A DNA stretch of 64,000 bases from Dechloromonas sp. CZR5. GTDB lineage: Bacteria; Pseudomonadota; Gammaproteobacteria; Burkholderiales; Rhodocyclaceae. The stretch spans positions 682,001 to 746,000 of the forward strand of contig NZ_VUYQ01000001.1 of assembly GCF_008711155.1 (NCBI RefSeq), in the 5' to 3' direction. The notes under the pieces are model-generated. The model ran no database searches, was not told the DNA's origin, and was given only the letters and a program-made list of their open reading frames with translations. The position numbers were made by a program, and so were the translations under genes. How positions within the stretch are numbered: the stretch's first letter is position 1; each line of letters starts with the position of its first letter. Below, in pieces: positions 55,730 through 63,985 of the stretch.

Positions 55730-57061
55730 TCATAGCGAATGCAGGAAGGCAATCAGCGCCCGGCGCAGGCTGGCTGGGGCGGCGGCATAGCGCTGGCGCG
55801 CTTTCTCCGCTTCGCCGCCGTGCCACAGAATGGCCTCCTCGAAATTTCGTGCCCGGCCGTCGTGCAGGAAACCGACGTCTTCGTTGATCGCGGCCAGTAA
55901 CCCCAATCCCCACAAAGGCGCGGTGCGCCATTGCCGGCCGCCGGCCAGGTGGTCGGGGCGGCTGTCGGCCAGTCGCGTGCCCATGTCGTGCACCAGCAGG
56001 TCGGTATAGGGCGCGAATTCGCGCTGGGCGAGTGCCGGGTATTGCGGGTTGTCGCCGGTGCGCATGTTTGGGCGATGGCAGGCTGCACAGCCGAATCCGG
56101 CAAAGGCCACGGCACCGCGGACGACGAGCGGCGAGGTTTCGTCGCGCCGGGGCGGTGGAGCCAGGTGGGCGACGTAGAAGGTGATGTCGTCGAGTTGCGC
56201 CGTCGACAGTTCCGGCTGGCCGCCGTTGGGCGCATGCCGGCAGGCCGCCTGCGCCGGGGTGCAGTTTTCGTCGGGGAACAGGTCGGAGGTGATGCTCATG
56301 TCGCCGGCAAAGGCGCCGGCAATCTGCTGGCGCAGGTTGGGGGTGTTGGACTTGAGCCCGAAGCGGCCGACGACCGTGGCACCGGTTTGCCGGTCCACGA
56401 CCCGGTTGACGCTGCCGCGAATGCCGTCGGGTCGGAGTTCCCCGGCCATCGCTTCCAGTGCGCTTGGGGGTACGGCGTCGAGCAGGCCGAGGCCGGCGAC
56501 GTGGGGCGACACGCGCAGCGAAGCGAGGACCGGCCCCAGCTTGCCGTAGGCGAGTTCGACGAATTTTGTCCGTGGCTCGCGCAATTCGACGCGCGTGCCG
56601 TCGGCCAGGCGCACCGTATGTGTGCGCCAGCGTATCTGCATGCGGCCTTCGCCAGGCACGCCGGGGATGCCCTCCTCGTTGAGTTGGTCGCCATAGACCG
56701 GGTGAGGTCGCGGGGCTTCCCGGGGCGTGCGGCCGGGGACGGACAGCCGGACGAGCATGGACTGCATGCGTTCGTCCGGGTGGCTCGGCGCGCCGCCGCG
56801 CCCGTTCTTGGCGTGGCAGGAGATGCAGGCCAGGCGGTTGTAGAGCGGGCCGAGGCCGTCGACTTCGCCGTCCCTGGCCGGGGCGATGACCCAGCTTTGT
56901 CGGAAGAGGCTGCGGCCGCGCAGGAATCGCTCGGTGTCACCTGCCGACAGCCCGGATAGCGGCCGGGTCAGGGTTTCGCGGTCAATGGCCGGCTCCGCCA
57001 TGGCGGCGGGGATTGTGCCGGCGAGGAGCAGGGCGGCGAGAAGCTGGCTTGCTGATTTCAT
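55730..57061 (-). CDS. Di-haem DUF1111 protein (cytochrome c peroxidase-like, putative)
   Basis: 443 aa with a signal peptide (residues 1-22, AMAEP), so periplasmic. Two CxxCH haem sites at C79-H83 (CISCH) and C325-H329 (CAACH), with the DUF1111 (di-haem oxidoreductase) layout. Family members are called putative thiol oxidoreductases or peroxidases; the physiological role is unproven. In other bacteria they accompany metal-uptake genes. Start overlaps the stop of the solute-binding protein (ATGA at 57058). Last gene of a five-gene operon. Confidence 0.87.
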   Translation of the reverse strand: MKSASQLLAALLLAGTIPAAMAEPAIDRETLTRPLSGLSAGDTERFLRGRSLFRQSWVIAPARDGEVDGLGPLYNRLACISCHAKNGRGGAPSHPDERMQSMLVRLSVPGRTPREAPRPHPVYGDQLNEEGIPGVPGEGRMQIRWRTHTVRLADGTRVELREPRTKFVELAYGKLGPVLASLRVSPHVAGLGLLDAVPPSALEAMAGELRPDGIRGSVNRVVDRQTGATVVGRFGLKSNTPNLRQQIAGAFAGDMSITSDLFPDENCTPAQAACRHAPNGGQPELSTAQLDDITFYVAHLAPPPRRDETSPLVVRGAVAFAGFGCAACHRPNMRTGDNPQYPALAQREFAPYTDLLVHDMGTRLADSRPDHLAGGRQWRTAPLWGLGLLAAINEDVGFLHDGRARNFEEAILWHGGEAEKARQRYAAAPASLRRALIAFLHSL

Positions 57062-58362
57062 GCGCCGATCTCATCGAGTTGCAGGCGGGCTTGCGTGCGT
57101 CGCTCGCGGCAGGTTTCCCGCCAAGCCAGTTCGAGCGGTGCCAGCGGGCGCTCACCGTTGCCTTCGAGCCGAACGCCGATCTGGCGCTGGATGTCGGGTA
57201 GATTGGCGGTTGCCTCATCGATGGGCGGCCGGCCAAGCAGCGCACGGATGGCGCGGGTATCCTTGCCACCAGTTTCGGCCTGGCGGGTACGTTGCCACAG
57301 GGCTTGCAGTTCGTCCTGGGGGTCGATCAGCATGTGCTGGAAGATCGCCGCCGTGGTCGTCAGGCGAGGGCGGGCGGCGTCGCTGTCGAATTGCAGGCCG
57401 CCCTGGCGGGCCGCGATAAAGGGATCGAAGCTGCCGGCCGGCACCTGGGCGTAGGCGTCCGGGCGAACCGCCAAGCGGCGGATGTCCGGGTGGGCTAGTA
57501 GCCGTTGGCCGGTCGGCGACAGTATGAAATCGACGAATGCCGTAGCGCCGCGCGGGTTGGGAGAGTGTCTGGTGACCGCGATATGGGCCGGGTTGAGGCC
57601 GGTATGGCGGGGATAGACGAAGCGGATGGGCGCACCGTTGGCGATTGCCGAGTTGACGAAGAAATCGATGGAGATGCCGACGGCGCAGCTGCCATTGGCG
57701 ATTTCGTCGGTCACGAAGCTCGATCCGCGTTCGATGAAGCGGGCATTGGCGGCAATTTCGCTCCACAGCGTCCAGCCACGCTCCCAGCCCAGGGCCTGGA
57801 GCACGATTTCGACGATGGGCGGAGCGAAGCCGACGCGTGCGGGGACCGGCATGGCGATTAGTCCGGCCAGGCGAGGGTCGGCCAGGTCGGCCCAGTCGGC
57901 GGGTGTTGGAATGCCTCGGGCGGCGAGCAATTCCGGTGCGATGGCGAAGCCGAAACCGGCGACTTCGGTCGCCGTGTAGAAACCTTCCGCATCGCCGAGG
58001 GCGGTGTTGCCGATACGTCGGGGGAGCTGGCTGTGGTTTGCCGGGAGCTTTTGCCAGGCGCCGCTGGCGGCCAGGCGCGCGAAGCTGCGCGGCGAGGCGG
58101 ACCAATAGATGTCGGCCTTCCCCTGGTCGGGTAGGCTCAGAGTGTCGTAGGCGTCGTTGGGCATGCGCCAGATCACTTGCATCCGGTATTGCGGCCGCTC
58201 CTTCTCGAAGGCGGCCTGGATGCGGGAGACGAATTCGTCCGGGTAGCTGGTGATGACGGTGACGGTGCTCGGGGCGGCCATGGCGCCGCGGCTACCGGCC
58301 AGGGCCAGGGAGGCCGCGCCGAGGAAAAACAGGCGGCGGGAAGGATCGGCGGGGCGGGTCAT
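57058..58362 (-). CDS. Orphan extracellular solute-binding protein (Tat signal)
   Basis: 434 aa. An SRRLFFLG twin-arginine motif at about 8-15 precedes a hydrophobic stretch ending SRGAMA, so it is exported through Tat. The body resembles iron/phosphonate-type ABC binding proteins (VTVITSYPDEFVSRIQAAFEKE, DIYWSASPRSFARL). There is no permease or ATPase in the operon. The C-terminus has an extra charged segment (about 390-434). The ligand is unknown. Overlaps both neighbours by ATGA, so it is tightly coupled to the DUF2478 and DUF1111 genes. Confidence 0.82.
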   Translation of the reverse strand: MTRPADPSRRLFFLGAASLALAGSRGAMAAPSTVTVITSYPDEFVSRIQAAFEKERPQYRMQVIWRMPNDAYDTLSLPDQGKADIYWSASPRSFARLAASGAWQKLPANHSQLPRRIGNTALGDAEGFYTATEVAGFGFAIAPELLAARGIPTPADWADLADPRLAGLIAMPVPARVGFAPPIVEIVLQALGWERGWTLWSEIAANARFIERGSSFVTDEIANGSCAVGISIDFFVNSAIANGAPIRFVYPRHTGLNPAHIAVTRHSPNPRGATAFVDFILSPTGQRLLAHPDIRRLAVRPDAYAQVPAGSFDPFIAARQGGLQFDSDAARPRLTTTAAIFQHMLIDPQDELQALWQRTRQAETGGKDTRAIRALLGRPPIDEATANLPDIQRQIGVRLEGNGERPLAPLELAWRETCRERRTQARLQLDEIGA

Positions 58363-58925
58363 GCGCAGGCTCCGGAAAGCGCCGGCGCATGCTTGCGGCG
58401 ACCGGCTGGGTAGTGCGATAGCCCGGCAAACCAGGCTTCCAGTTCAGGGCGTTCGGGAGGCAGTTCAAACGCTTGCCGGCCAGTGAAGCGCCGCCAGGCC
58501 GGCAGATGCCGGGGCGGAACGATGGTTAGTATCGGAATCTGCCGGCTCATCAGGTCGAGCATTTCGGCCGCAAACCCATGGCCATGCGCTTCCAGGGTCG
58601 AAAAGCGGTTGAAAATGGCGAGATCGGCGCCATGGATAGGGATGCGTCGCATGACGGCACTGGCCTCGGCGATGCCGCCCGTATCGATGCGGCACGATAT
58701 CGAGTGGGTGCCGAGAAACCGGCTGATCGGGTAGAGCCGGCCGTCGTCAAGCGCCACCAGGCGGATCTGTTTCGAGCCCTGGGTCTGGTAGATCTCCTGG
58801 ACCAGTCCACCGATGCGCCATCCCTGGTTGATCTGGGCGATAGCGAAATTGGCGACGACTTCGTCGCAATCCGTCGTCGCGTCGGGGACGACGGCAGCGA
58901 TGGCGAAACGGGTAGCTCCGGTCAT
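58359..58925 (-). CDS. DUF2478 family protein (molybdate-locus type)
   Basis: 188 aa from ATG 58925, placed 11 nt after the receptor stop; upstream in-frame sequence overlaps the receptor and is not used. The fold looks like a small NTPase-like alpha/beta protein (ATRFAIAAVVPDATTDCDEVVANFAIAQ, DLAIFNRFSTLEAHGHGF). DUF2478 proteins have been noted next to molybdenum transport genes, which fits the neighbouring mod genes and ModE sites. Function unknown. No signal peptide, so cytosolic. Confidence 0.8.
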   Translation of the reverse strand: MTGATRFAIAAVVPDATTDCDEVVANFAIAQINQGWRIGGLVQEIYQTQGSKQIRLVALDDGRLYPISRFLGTHSISCRIDTGGIAEASAVMRRIPIHGADLAIFNRFSTLEAHGHGFAAEMLDLMSRQIPILTIVPPRHLPAWRRFTGRQAFELPPERPELEAWFAGLSHYPAGRRKHAPALSGACA

Positions 58926-58935
58926 GGGTGTTCCG

Positions 58936-60957
58936 TCAGAAGCGATAGTTGGCGTTGGCGAACCACATGCGACCCGGATTTGGGAACCCGTAGTCCAATT
59001 CATAGTTCTTGTCGGTCAGGTTGGTGACGCCAGCCTCAAGACTCAACTGCGGCAATGGGCGATACACCGTCTTCAGGTTGATGATCGTGTAGCCGTCGAT
59101 GCGCACGGTATTCGAGGCCCAGCGCCCGGTGTTGTATTCGACGTAGGGAATCACGTCGACCTGCGCCAGCGGCTTGGCGATGGCATAGGCGATGAACTTC
59201 TTGTCGGGGATGCCGGTCAGTCGCGTCGACGGGTTGCTGACGTTGTCCATGTTGAGGTAAGTGAAGTTGCCGCCGACCTCCAGCCAGCTCGCCACCGGCG
59301 TGCGCAGGCTGAGTTCGATGCCGCTGGTGTGCACCTCGCCGACGTTGCGCATCTGGCACTTGGCGGTGGTCGAACACTGGGCGGCGACGGTGCCGACGAA
59401 GACCGACTGGATCTTGTCCGAGATTTCGCTGTAGAACAGCGCCGCTTCGGCCTTGGCGCCGACCCACGGGCTGCCCTGGTAGCCGATTTCGTAGTTGATC
59501 GATGCTTCCGGCTGCAGGTTGGGGTTGGTGTCGTAGGTGCCGAGCTTGCCGGAGTAGCGGTCCTTCAGCGTCGGCAGCCGGGTTTTCTGGGCCACCGTTG
59601 CGTAGAAACGTGTGTTTGGCGCGAAGTCGTAGAACAGGCCGATCTGGCCGTTGTCCGCCTTCTGCTTGTCGGGCAGGGCGTAGCTGCCGCCGTTGGCTGT
59701 GCTCTTGAACACCATTTCCGGCCGCAGTTCGTGATGGGCGTAGCCGACGGAAAGCAGCCATTTTTCGGCCAGCTGGATGTTGTCCTCGGCGGCGATAGAG
59801 AACAGAGTGTCCTTGAATTCGGCGCCGAGCACGGCCAGAGCATCGGTTTCCTGGTGGCGGTCGCTACGGTAGTGGGTGACCAGGCGGAGGGTGTTGTTGG
59901 CGATGCGCGTCGACTCCAGTTCGACCGAGCCACCGGTGGTCCTGTCGTCGTAGAGGCTGCGGCCAGTGCCGACCGAGCCGCTGCCGGAGGTCTTGAGCAC
60001 GTTGTAGTTGCCGTTGGTATAGGTGGCCAGCCCGTTCTTGAAGGTGTCCACGTAGAGCCGGGTCTTCAGCGTTTCGTGCTGGCCGAGGGCGGTTTTCGAC
60101 AGGAAGTAGAGGCTTTCCTTGTCCCAGGATGGCCATTGCCAGTAGCGGGCGCTGGCCGGGATGGTATTCGGTGGCTGGCCTTTCTCGCCATCCTGCTTGA
60201 CATAGCTCAGTGCGTATTCGTCGGTGGCGTTCGGGGTCAGACCCAGCTTGAGCGACACGCGGCTGTCCTTGCGATAGGAATTGTCGCGATGGCCGCCGTT
60301 TTCGCTGGCCGTTGACTGGAAGTCGGAGGACAGCGGGAAGTAGTCGGAGTCGATATAGGAAGCCCCGGCCTGCAGGTACCACAGACCCTGATTGGTACCG
60401 ACATTCACCGCCGCCTTGCGCTCGTTGCCCGAAGCGAAGCCGATCGTCGCATCGCCTTCCAGCTTTTCGCGCGGCTTGCGCGAGATCAGGTTGATGGCGC
60501 CGCCGATGGCGTTCGGGCCGTAGGCAACCGAACTGAAGCCTTTGACCACCTGGATGGCGGCCAGGTCGAAGGTCGAGAACCGATTGAAGTCGACGTAACC
60601 GTCGTATGGCACGTAAACCGGAATGCCGTCGATGTAGAGCGGCACCTGGCGCACGTCGTAGCCGCGCACGTTGATCATCTTCTCGTTGCGGGTGCCGTTG
60701 GTGACGCTGATGCCGGGCAGCAGGTTGACTGCGTCGGCGACGTTTTCCCGATTGAAAGTCTGCATGTCCTGGCGGGTGACGACTGAGGCGACCTGTTCCT
60801 CGCCGACTTCGCCCACTTGCACTTTCCGGGCGCTGACCTGGATGGTACCGAGCTCGAAAGCCGGTCCGGCGGCCAAGCCGCTGCCTGCGCCCAACAGGTT
60901 GGTCATGACGGCGGCCAGGGTGGTTCGTCGGGTCGACCGGGATTTGTGGTTCAGCAT
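58936..60957 (-). CDS. TonB-dependent receptor of the ModE-linked operon
   Basis: 673 aa with a signal peptide (about 1-29). Plug domain at about 45-160 (NLLPGISVTNGTRNEKMINVRGYDVRQVP, VAYGPNAIGGAINLISRKP), followed by a barrel ending FANANYRF with terminal Phe. It is neither FecA- nor BtuB-like by eye; the ligand is unknown. Its position after an XRE regulator, before the DUF2478 and binding-protein genes, and downstream of ModE-type sites suggests a molybdenum or tungsten compound. Its start overlaps the XRE gene end by 7 nt. Confidence 0.88.
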   Translation of the reverse strand: MLNHKSRSTRRTTLAAVMTNLLGAGSGLAAGPAFELGTIQVSARKVQVGEVGEEQVASVVTRQDMQTFNRENVADAVNLLPGISVTNGTRNEKMINVRGYDVRQVPLYIDGIPVYVPYDGYVDFNRFSTFDLAAIQVVKGFSSVAYGPNAIGGAINLISRKPREKLEGDATIGFASGNERKAAVNVGTNQGLWYLQAGASYIDSDYFPLSSDFQSTASENGGHRDNSYRKDSRVSLKLGLTPNATDEYALSYVKQDGEKGQPPNTIPASARYWQWPSWDKESLYFLSKTALGQHETLKTRLYVDTFKNGLATYTNGNYNVLKTSGSGSVGTGRSLYDDRTTGGSVELESTRIANNTLRLVTHYRSDRHQETDALAVLGAEFKDTLFSIAAEDNIQLAEKWLLSVGYAHHELRPEMVFKSTANGGSYALPDKQKADNGQIGLFYDFAPNTRFYATVAQKTRLPTLKDRYSGKLGTYDTNPNLQPEASINYEIGYQGSPWVGAKAEAALFYSEISDKIQSVFVGTVAAQCSTTAKCQMRNVGEVHTSGIELSLRTPVASWLEVGGNFTYLNMDNVSNPSTRLTGIPDKKFIAYAIAKPLAQVDVIPYVEYNTGRWASNTVRIDGYTIINLKTVYRPLPQLSLEAGVTNLTDKNYELDYGFPNPGRMWFANANYRF

Positions 60958-61328
60958 GGAGTCCTTCCTGACTGTGGCAAATTGGCTGATGACAGTGAAT
61001 GTGTTGGCTCGCCTTCCGGCAGGATGATTTCGATGTGCTGGTCGGGAAAACGGACGAGCAGTTCAAGTTCGCCACCGAGAGCGGTGACGTGGCGGCGCAG
61101 CGTCACCAGATGCATGTCGGCCTGGTTTTCGAGTTGCGCTACCTGCGGCTGGGAAACCCCGAGTCGGACGGCCAGTGCGGCCTGTGACAGGCCGAGCAGG
61201 CGGCGCAATCCGCCCAGGCTGACCGACGGAGTCTGATCGGTGCGGCAGGTTGGAGCTGACAGGATGGAGGTCTCGCAGGGTATCGCTCGGCGATGCCGTA
61301 ATGGTGTGGAAGGTGGGGTGGCGTTCAT
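60951..61328 (-). CDS. XRE-family HTH regulator
   Basis: 125 aa. HTH at about 38-70 (LRRLLGLSQAALAVRLGVSQPQVAQLENQ), then the VTLRRHVTALGGELELLVRFPD segment typical of HigA-like small XRE proteins. It has an N-terminal extension of about 35 residues. No toxin gene is adjacent, so it is probably a regulator rather than an antitoxin. First gene of the receptor operon, overlapping it by 7 nt. No obvious ribosome binding site at ATG 61328. Confidence 0.78.
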   Translation of the reverse strand: MNATPPSTPLRHRRAIPCETSILSAPTCRTDQTPSVSLGGLRRLLGLSQAALAVRLGVSQPQVAQLENQADMHLVTLRRHVTALGGELELLVRFPDQHIEIILPEGEPTHSLSSANLPQSGRTPC

Positions 61329-61424
61329 CGTGGAGTGACCAGAAGAGGTTTCAAGGCTGGGTTTTTTGCTTCTTCCGTGTACCGTCCAGAGACGGAGGGT
61401 TGAGCCTTTTGAAGTCTTCCATGG

Positions 61425-61452
61425 GTCGTTATGTTTATTTGTATATATCGAT
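61425..61452. promoter_or_regulatory. Candidate ModE operator 3 (XRE operon promoter)
   Basis: Halves GTCGTTATGTT and TATATATCGAT with a 6-nt spacer: 17 of 22 matches to the ModE consensus, the right half 10 of 11. About 100 nt before the XRE start. Confidence 0.68.
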
Positions 61453-61508
61453 TTTTGCTGTAATTTCTAATGATCGGTTATTAATTAATGTGTTGCGTTA
61501 GGTTATGT

Positions 61509-61536
61509 ATCGATATGTATGTAACTATACAACGAT
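61509..61536. promoter_or_regulatory. Candidate ModE operator 4 (second receptor side)
   Basis: Halves ATCGATATGTA and TATACAACGAT with a 6-nt spacer: 19 of 22 matches to the ModE consensus, the best site in the window. It lies between the two divergent units. Confidence 0.72.
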
Positions 61537-61779
61537 ATCGATGGGTTCGCATGGGCGGCATCGTATTTCGGCATTGAGCTTGCATATTCAGGTTGCTTTC
61601 CGTACATGAAAGGTCGGGCGCTGGGCAGTCAGGCGTACGCTCGGCGAGGCAATGTCGCCGCCGTCTCATGATTTTCTGTAGGCAACTCAGGCGATCGTTT
61701 GGAGGTGAATGACGGGCGAAGCCGGAACAATCGCTCCTGGGGCAGCCGCGCGCCTGCCGAAAAAAATACAGGAGACAAC

Positions 61780-63939
61780 ATGAATACCCATCTTTCCGCA
61801 CGGATTGCCCGGCCCAGCCGGATGGTCGCCCTGCTGGCCGTCACCTTTCCCGGGCTGGCCATGGCCGATGCCGTGGTGAACCTCGACACGGTCGTCGTCA
61901 CCGGCAGCCGCGTCGAGCACAACAGCTTCGATCTGCCGGCGGCCATCGACGTGGTCGATGCAGCGCGCATCGGCGCCGACCAGGCCCGTGTCAATGTTTC
62001 GGAAGCGCTGGCTTCCGTGCCCGGCATCACGGTCCAGAATCGCCAGAACTACGCGCAGGACCTGCAGATTTCCTCGCGCGGTTTCGGCGCCCGCTCGGCG
62101 TTCGGCGTGCGCGGCATCCGCCTGGTGTCCGATGGTATCCCGGCCTCGATGCCGGACGGCCAGGGGCAGGCTGCCACCTTCAACCTGGATCGTGCCGAGC
62201 GCATCGAGGTCATGCGCGGACCGATGTCGGCCATCTACGGCAACCACGCCGGCGGGGTGATTCAGATGTTCACGCCGGATGGCAAGGGGGCGCCGAGTGT
62301 CGAGGGCAGTTTCGCGGCGGGCAGCTATGGCACCTGGAAGACCAATCTGAGCGCCCAGGGCGAGGTCGGCGGCCTCGGCTACGTGATCGACGCGTCGCGC
62401 TTTGCCACCGACGGCTATCGCGACCGCAGCGCCGCCGAACGCGACCAGACCCTGGTCAAGCTGACCTACCGGCCGAGCCAGGACGGCAAGCTGACCTTCA
62501 TCGTCAATACCTTCAGACAGGATGCCCAGGATCCGCAGGGTCTGCAGTGGTCGGAATTCAAGGCCAATCCACGCGGCCTGGCATGGGATGCGGCGCGCAA
62601 CAACTATCCGGTGCTGGCCTACGATACCCGCAAGAGCATCGACCATACGCAAGGCGGCCTGACCTACGAGCATCGCTTCGGCGACCACAGCGTCCAGCTA
62701 TCCACTTATGCCGGTCAGCGTTCGACGACGCAGTACCAGTCCATTCCGGTGGGAACCCAGACCTCGTCGGCCCGACAGTCCGGCGGGGTGATCGATTTCG
62801 ACCGCCAGTTCGCCGGTTTGGCTGGCCGGTGGACCGGGCGTTTCGGCTTGGCCGGCGGCCGCCTGACGACAACGCTCGGGTTCGACTACGAGCAGGCGAC
62901 CGACGACCGGCAGGGTTACGAGAATTTTGTCGGCAGCGGAACGCCCGCCAACTGCATCGCCAACATCTGCGGCGTCACCGGCCGCCTGCGCCGCAACGAG
63001 GAAGATCGCGTCGCGACCTTCGATCAGTATGCCCAGGCCGAGTGGCAGGGCGAGCGCTGGGTGTTCAGCGGCGGCCTGCGTCACAGCAGCATCGCCTTCC
63101 GGGTCGATGACCGCTATCGCAGCGGCGTCAATGGCGATGACGGCGGTCGTGTGAGCTACGACAAGACGACGCCGACCGTTGCGGCGATGTATCGGGTCAC
63201 CGATACGCTCAACATCTACGCCAGCGCGGCGCGCGGATTCGAGGCGCCGACCTTCAACGAAATGTTCTATTCCAGTGGTGGCGGCTCCTTCAATTTCTCG
63301 CTCAAGCCGGCGACCAGCACGCACCTCGAAGTCGGTGCCAAGGCCATGCTCGGTACCAACAGCCGCCTTGACGTGGCGCTGTTCGATATCAAGACGCAGG
63401 ATGAACTGGTCGTGCTGTCCAGCACCGGCGGCCGGACGGCCTACCAGAACGCCGGCAAGACGGAACGGCAGGGCGTGGAAGTGGCACTCGATAGCCGCTG
63501 GGGCGAGCAGGTGAGCAGCCGTCTGGCCTACACCTTCCTCGATGCGCACTATGCCGAGAACTTCTCGACGTCCACCGGCATCGTCTCGGCCGGCAGCCGG
63601 CTGCCCGGTATCGCCGCCCACAACCTGTTCGGCGAACTGGTGTGGCGGCACAAGCCGAGCGGCTTCCACGCCGCCATCGAAGGTATCGTCCGCGACAAGG
63701 TGTACGTCGAAGACAGCAACCTGCGCCAGGCGGCGCCCGGCTACGCCATCGCCAACCTGCGCATCGGCATCGACCGCAAGGTCGGTCCGCTGAGCCTGCG
63801 CAGCTTCGTCCGCCTCGACAACGCTTTCGATCGCCAGTACGTCGGTTCGGTCATCGTCGGCGACAGCAACAACCGCTTCTACGAGTCGGCACCGGGTCGC
63901 AACTGGCTGGCCGGCGTGAGCGCCCGTTACGCATTCTGA
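61780..63939 (+). CDS. Second TonB-dependent receptor of the ModE-linked region
   Basis: 719 aa from ATG 61780, preceded by CAGGAGA; the long upstream frame to 61699 has no good start. Signal peptide to about residue 29 (LAMADAV). Plug at about 38-170 (VVVTGSRVEHN, LASVPGITVQNRQNYAQDLQISSRGFGARSAFGVRGIR, IYGNHAGGVIQMFTPDG), then a barrel ending VSARYAF with terminal Phe. Divergent from the XRE operon and sharing two ModE-type sites with it. Ligand unknown. Confidence 0.88.
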   Translation: MNTHLSARIARPSRMVALLAVTFPGLAMADAVVNLDTVVVTGSRVEHNSFDLPAAIDVVDAARIGADQARVNVSEALASVPGITVQNRQNYAQDLQISSRGFGARSAFGVRGIRLVSDGIPASMPDGQGQAATFNLDRAERIEVMRGPMSAIYGNHAGGVIQMFTPDGKGAPSVEGSFAAGSYGTWKTNLSAQGEVGGLGYVIDASRFATDGYRDRSAAERDQTLVKLTYRPSQDGKLTFIVNTFRQDAQDPQGLQWSEFKANPRGLAWDAARNNYPVLAYDTRKSIDHTQGGLTYEHRFGDHSVQLSTYAGQRSTTQYQSIPVGTQTSSARQSGGVIDFDRQFAGLAGRWTGRFGLAGGRLTTTLGFDYEQATDDRQGYENFVGSGTPANCIANICGVTGRLRRNEEDRVATFDQYAQAEWQGERWVFSGGLRHSSIAFRVDDRYRSGVNGDDGGRVSYDKTTPTVAAMYRVTDTLNIYASAARGFEAPTFNEMFYSSGGGSFNFSLKPATSTHLEVGAKAMLGTNSRLDVALFDIKTQDELVVLSSTGGRTAYQNAGKTERQGVEVALDSRWGEQVSSRLAYTFLDAHYAENFSTSTGIVSAGSRLPGIAAHNLFGELVWRHKPSGFHAAIEGIVRDKVYVEDSNLRQAAPGYAIANLRIGIDRKVGPLSLRSFVRLDNAFDRQYVGSVIVGDSNNRFYESAPGRNWLAGVSARYAF

Positions 63940-63958
63940 TTGTTTCCTTTCCCGGTTC

Positions 63959-63985
63959 GCCCGGCTGCGTGCCGGGCTTTTTTTT
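63959..63985 (+). terminator. Terminator of the second receptor gene
   Basis: GCCCGGC-TGCGT-GCCGGGC stem-loop followed by eight T, 20 nt after the stop codon. Nothing else is visible before the window end. Confidence 0.92.

Larger units (their letters stand above)
61329..61779. promoter_or_regulatory. Divergent control region between the XRE operon and the second TonB receptor
   Basis: This 451-nt gap has no gene. The left half (61420-61550) is strikingly AT-rich for this genome and contains two ModE-type sites. It also contains a larger palindrome, ATCGATAT (61509-61516) / ATATCGAT (61535-61542). The right half (61600-61779) is a GC-rich leader of the receptor mRNA. I looked for a cobalamin or Moco riboswitch there and could not support one. 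Confidence 0.6.

Noticed and set aside
60951-61328. XRE protein as antitoxin of a toxin-antitoxin pair
   Set aside because: No RelE/HigB-like toxin ORF lies on either side. The gene overlaps a receptor gene instead.
61600-61779. Possible riboswitch in the leader of the second TonB receptor
   Set aside because: The leader is GC-rich and could fold, but I could not find the conserved boxes of cobalamin, Moco, TPP or FMN riboswitches. A covariance-model search would be needed.
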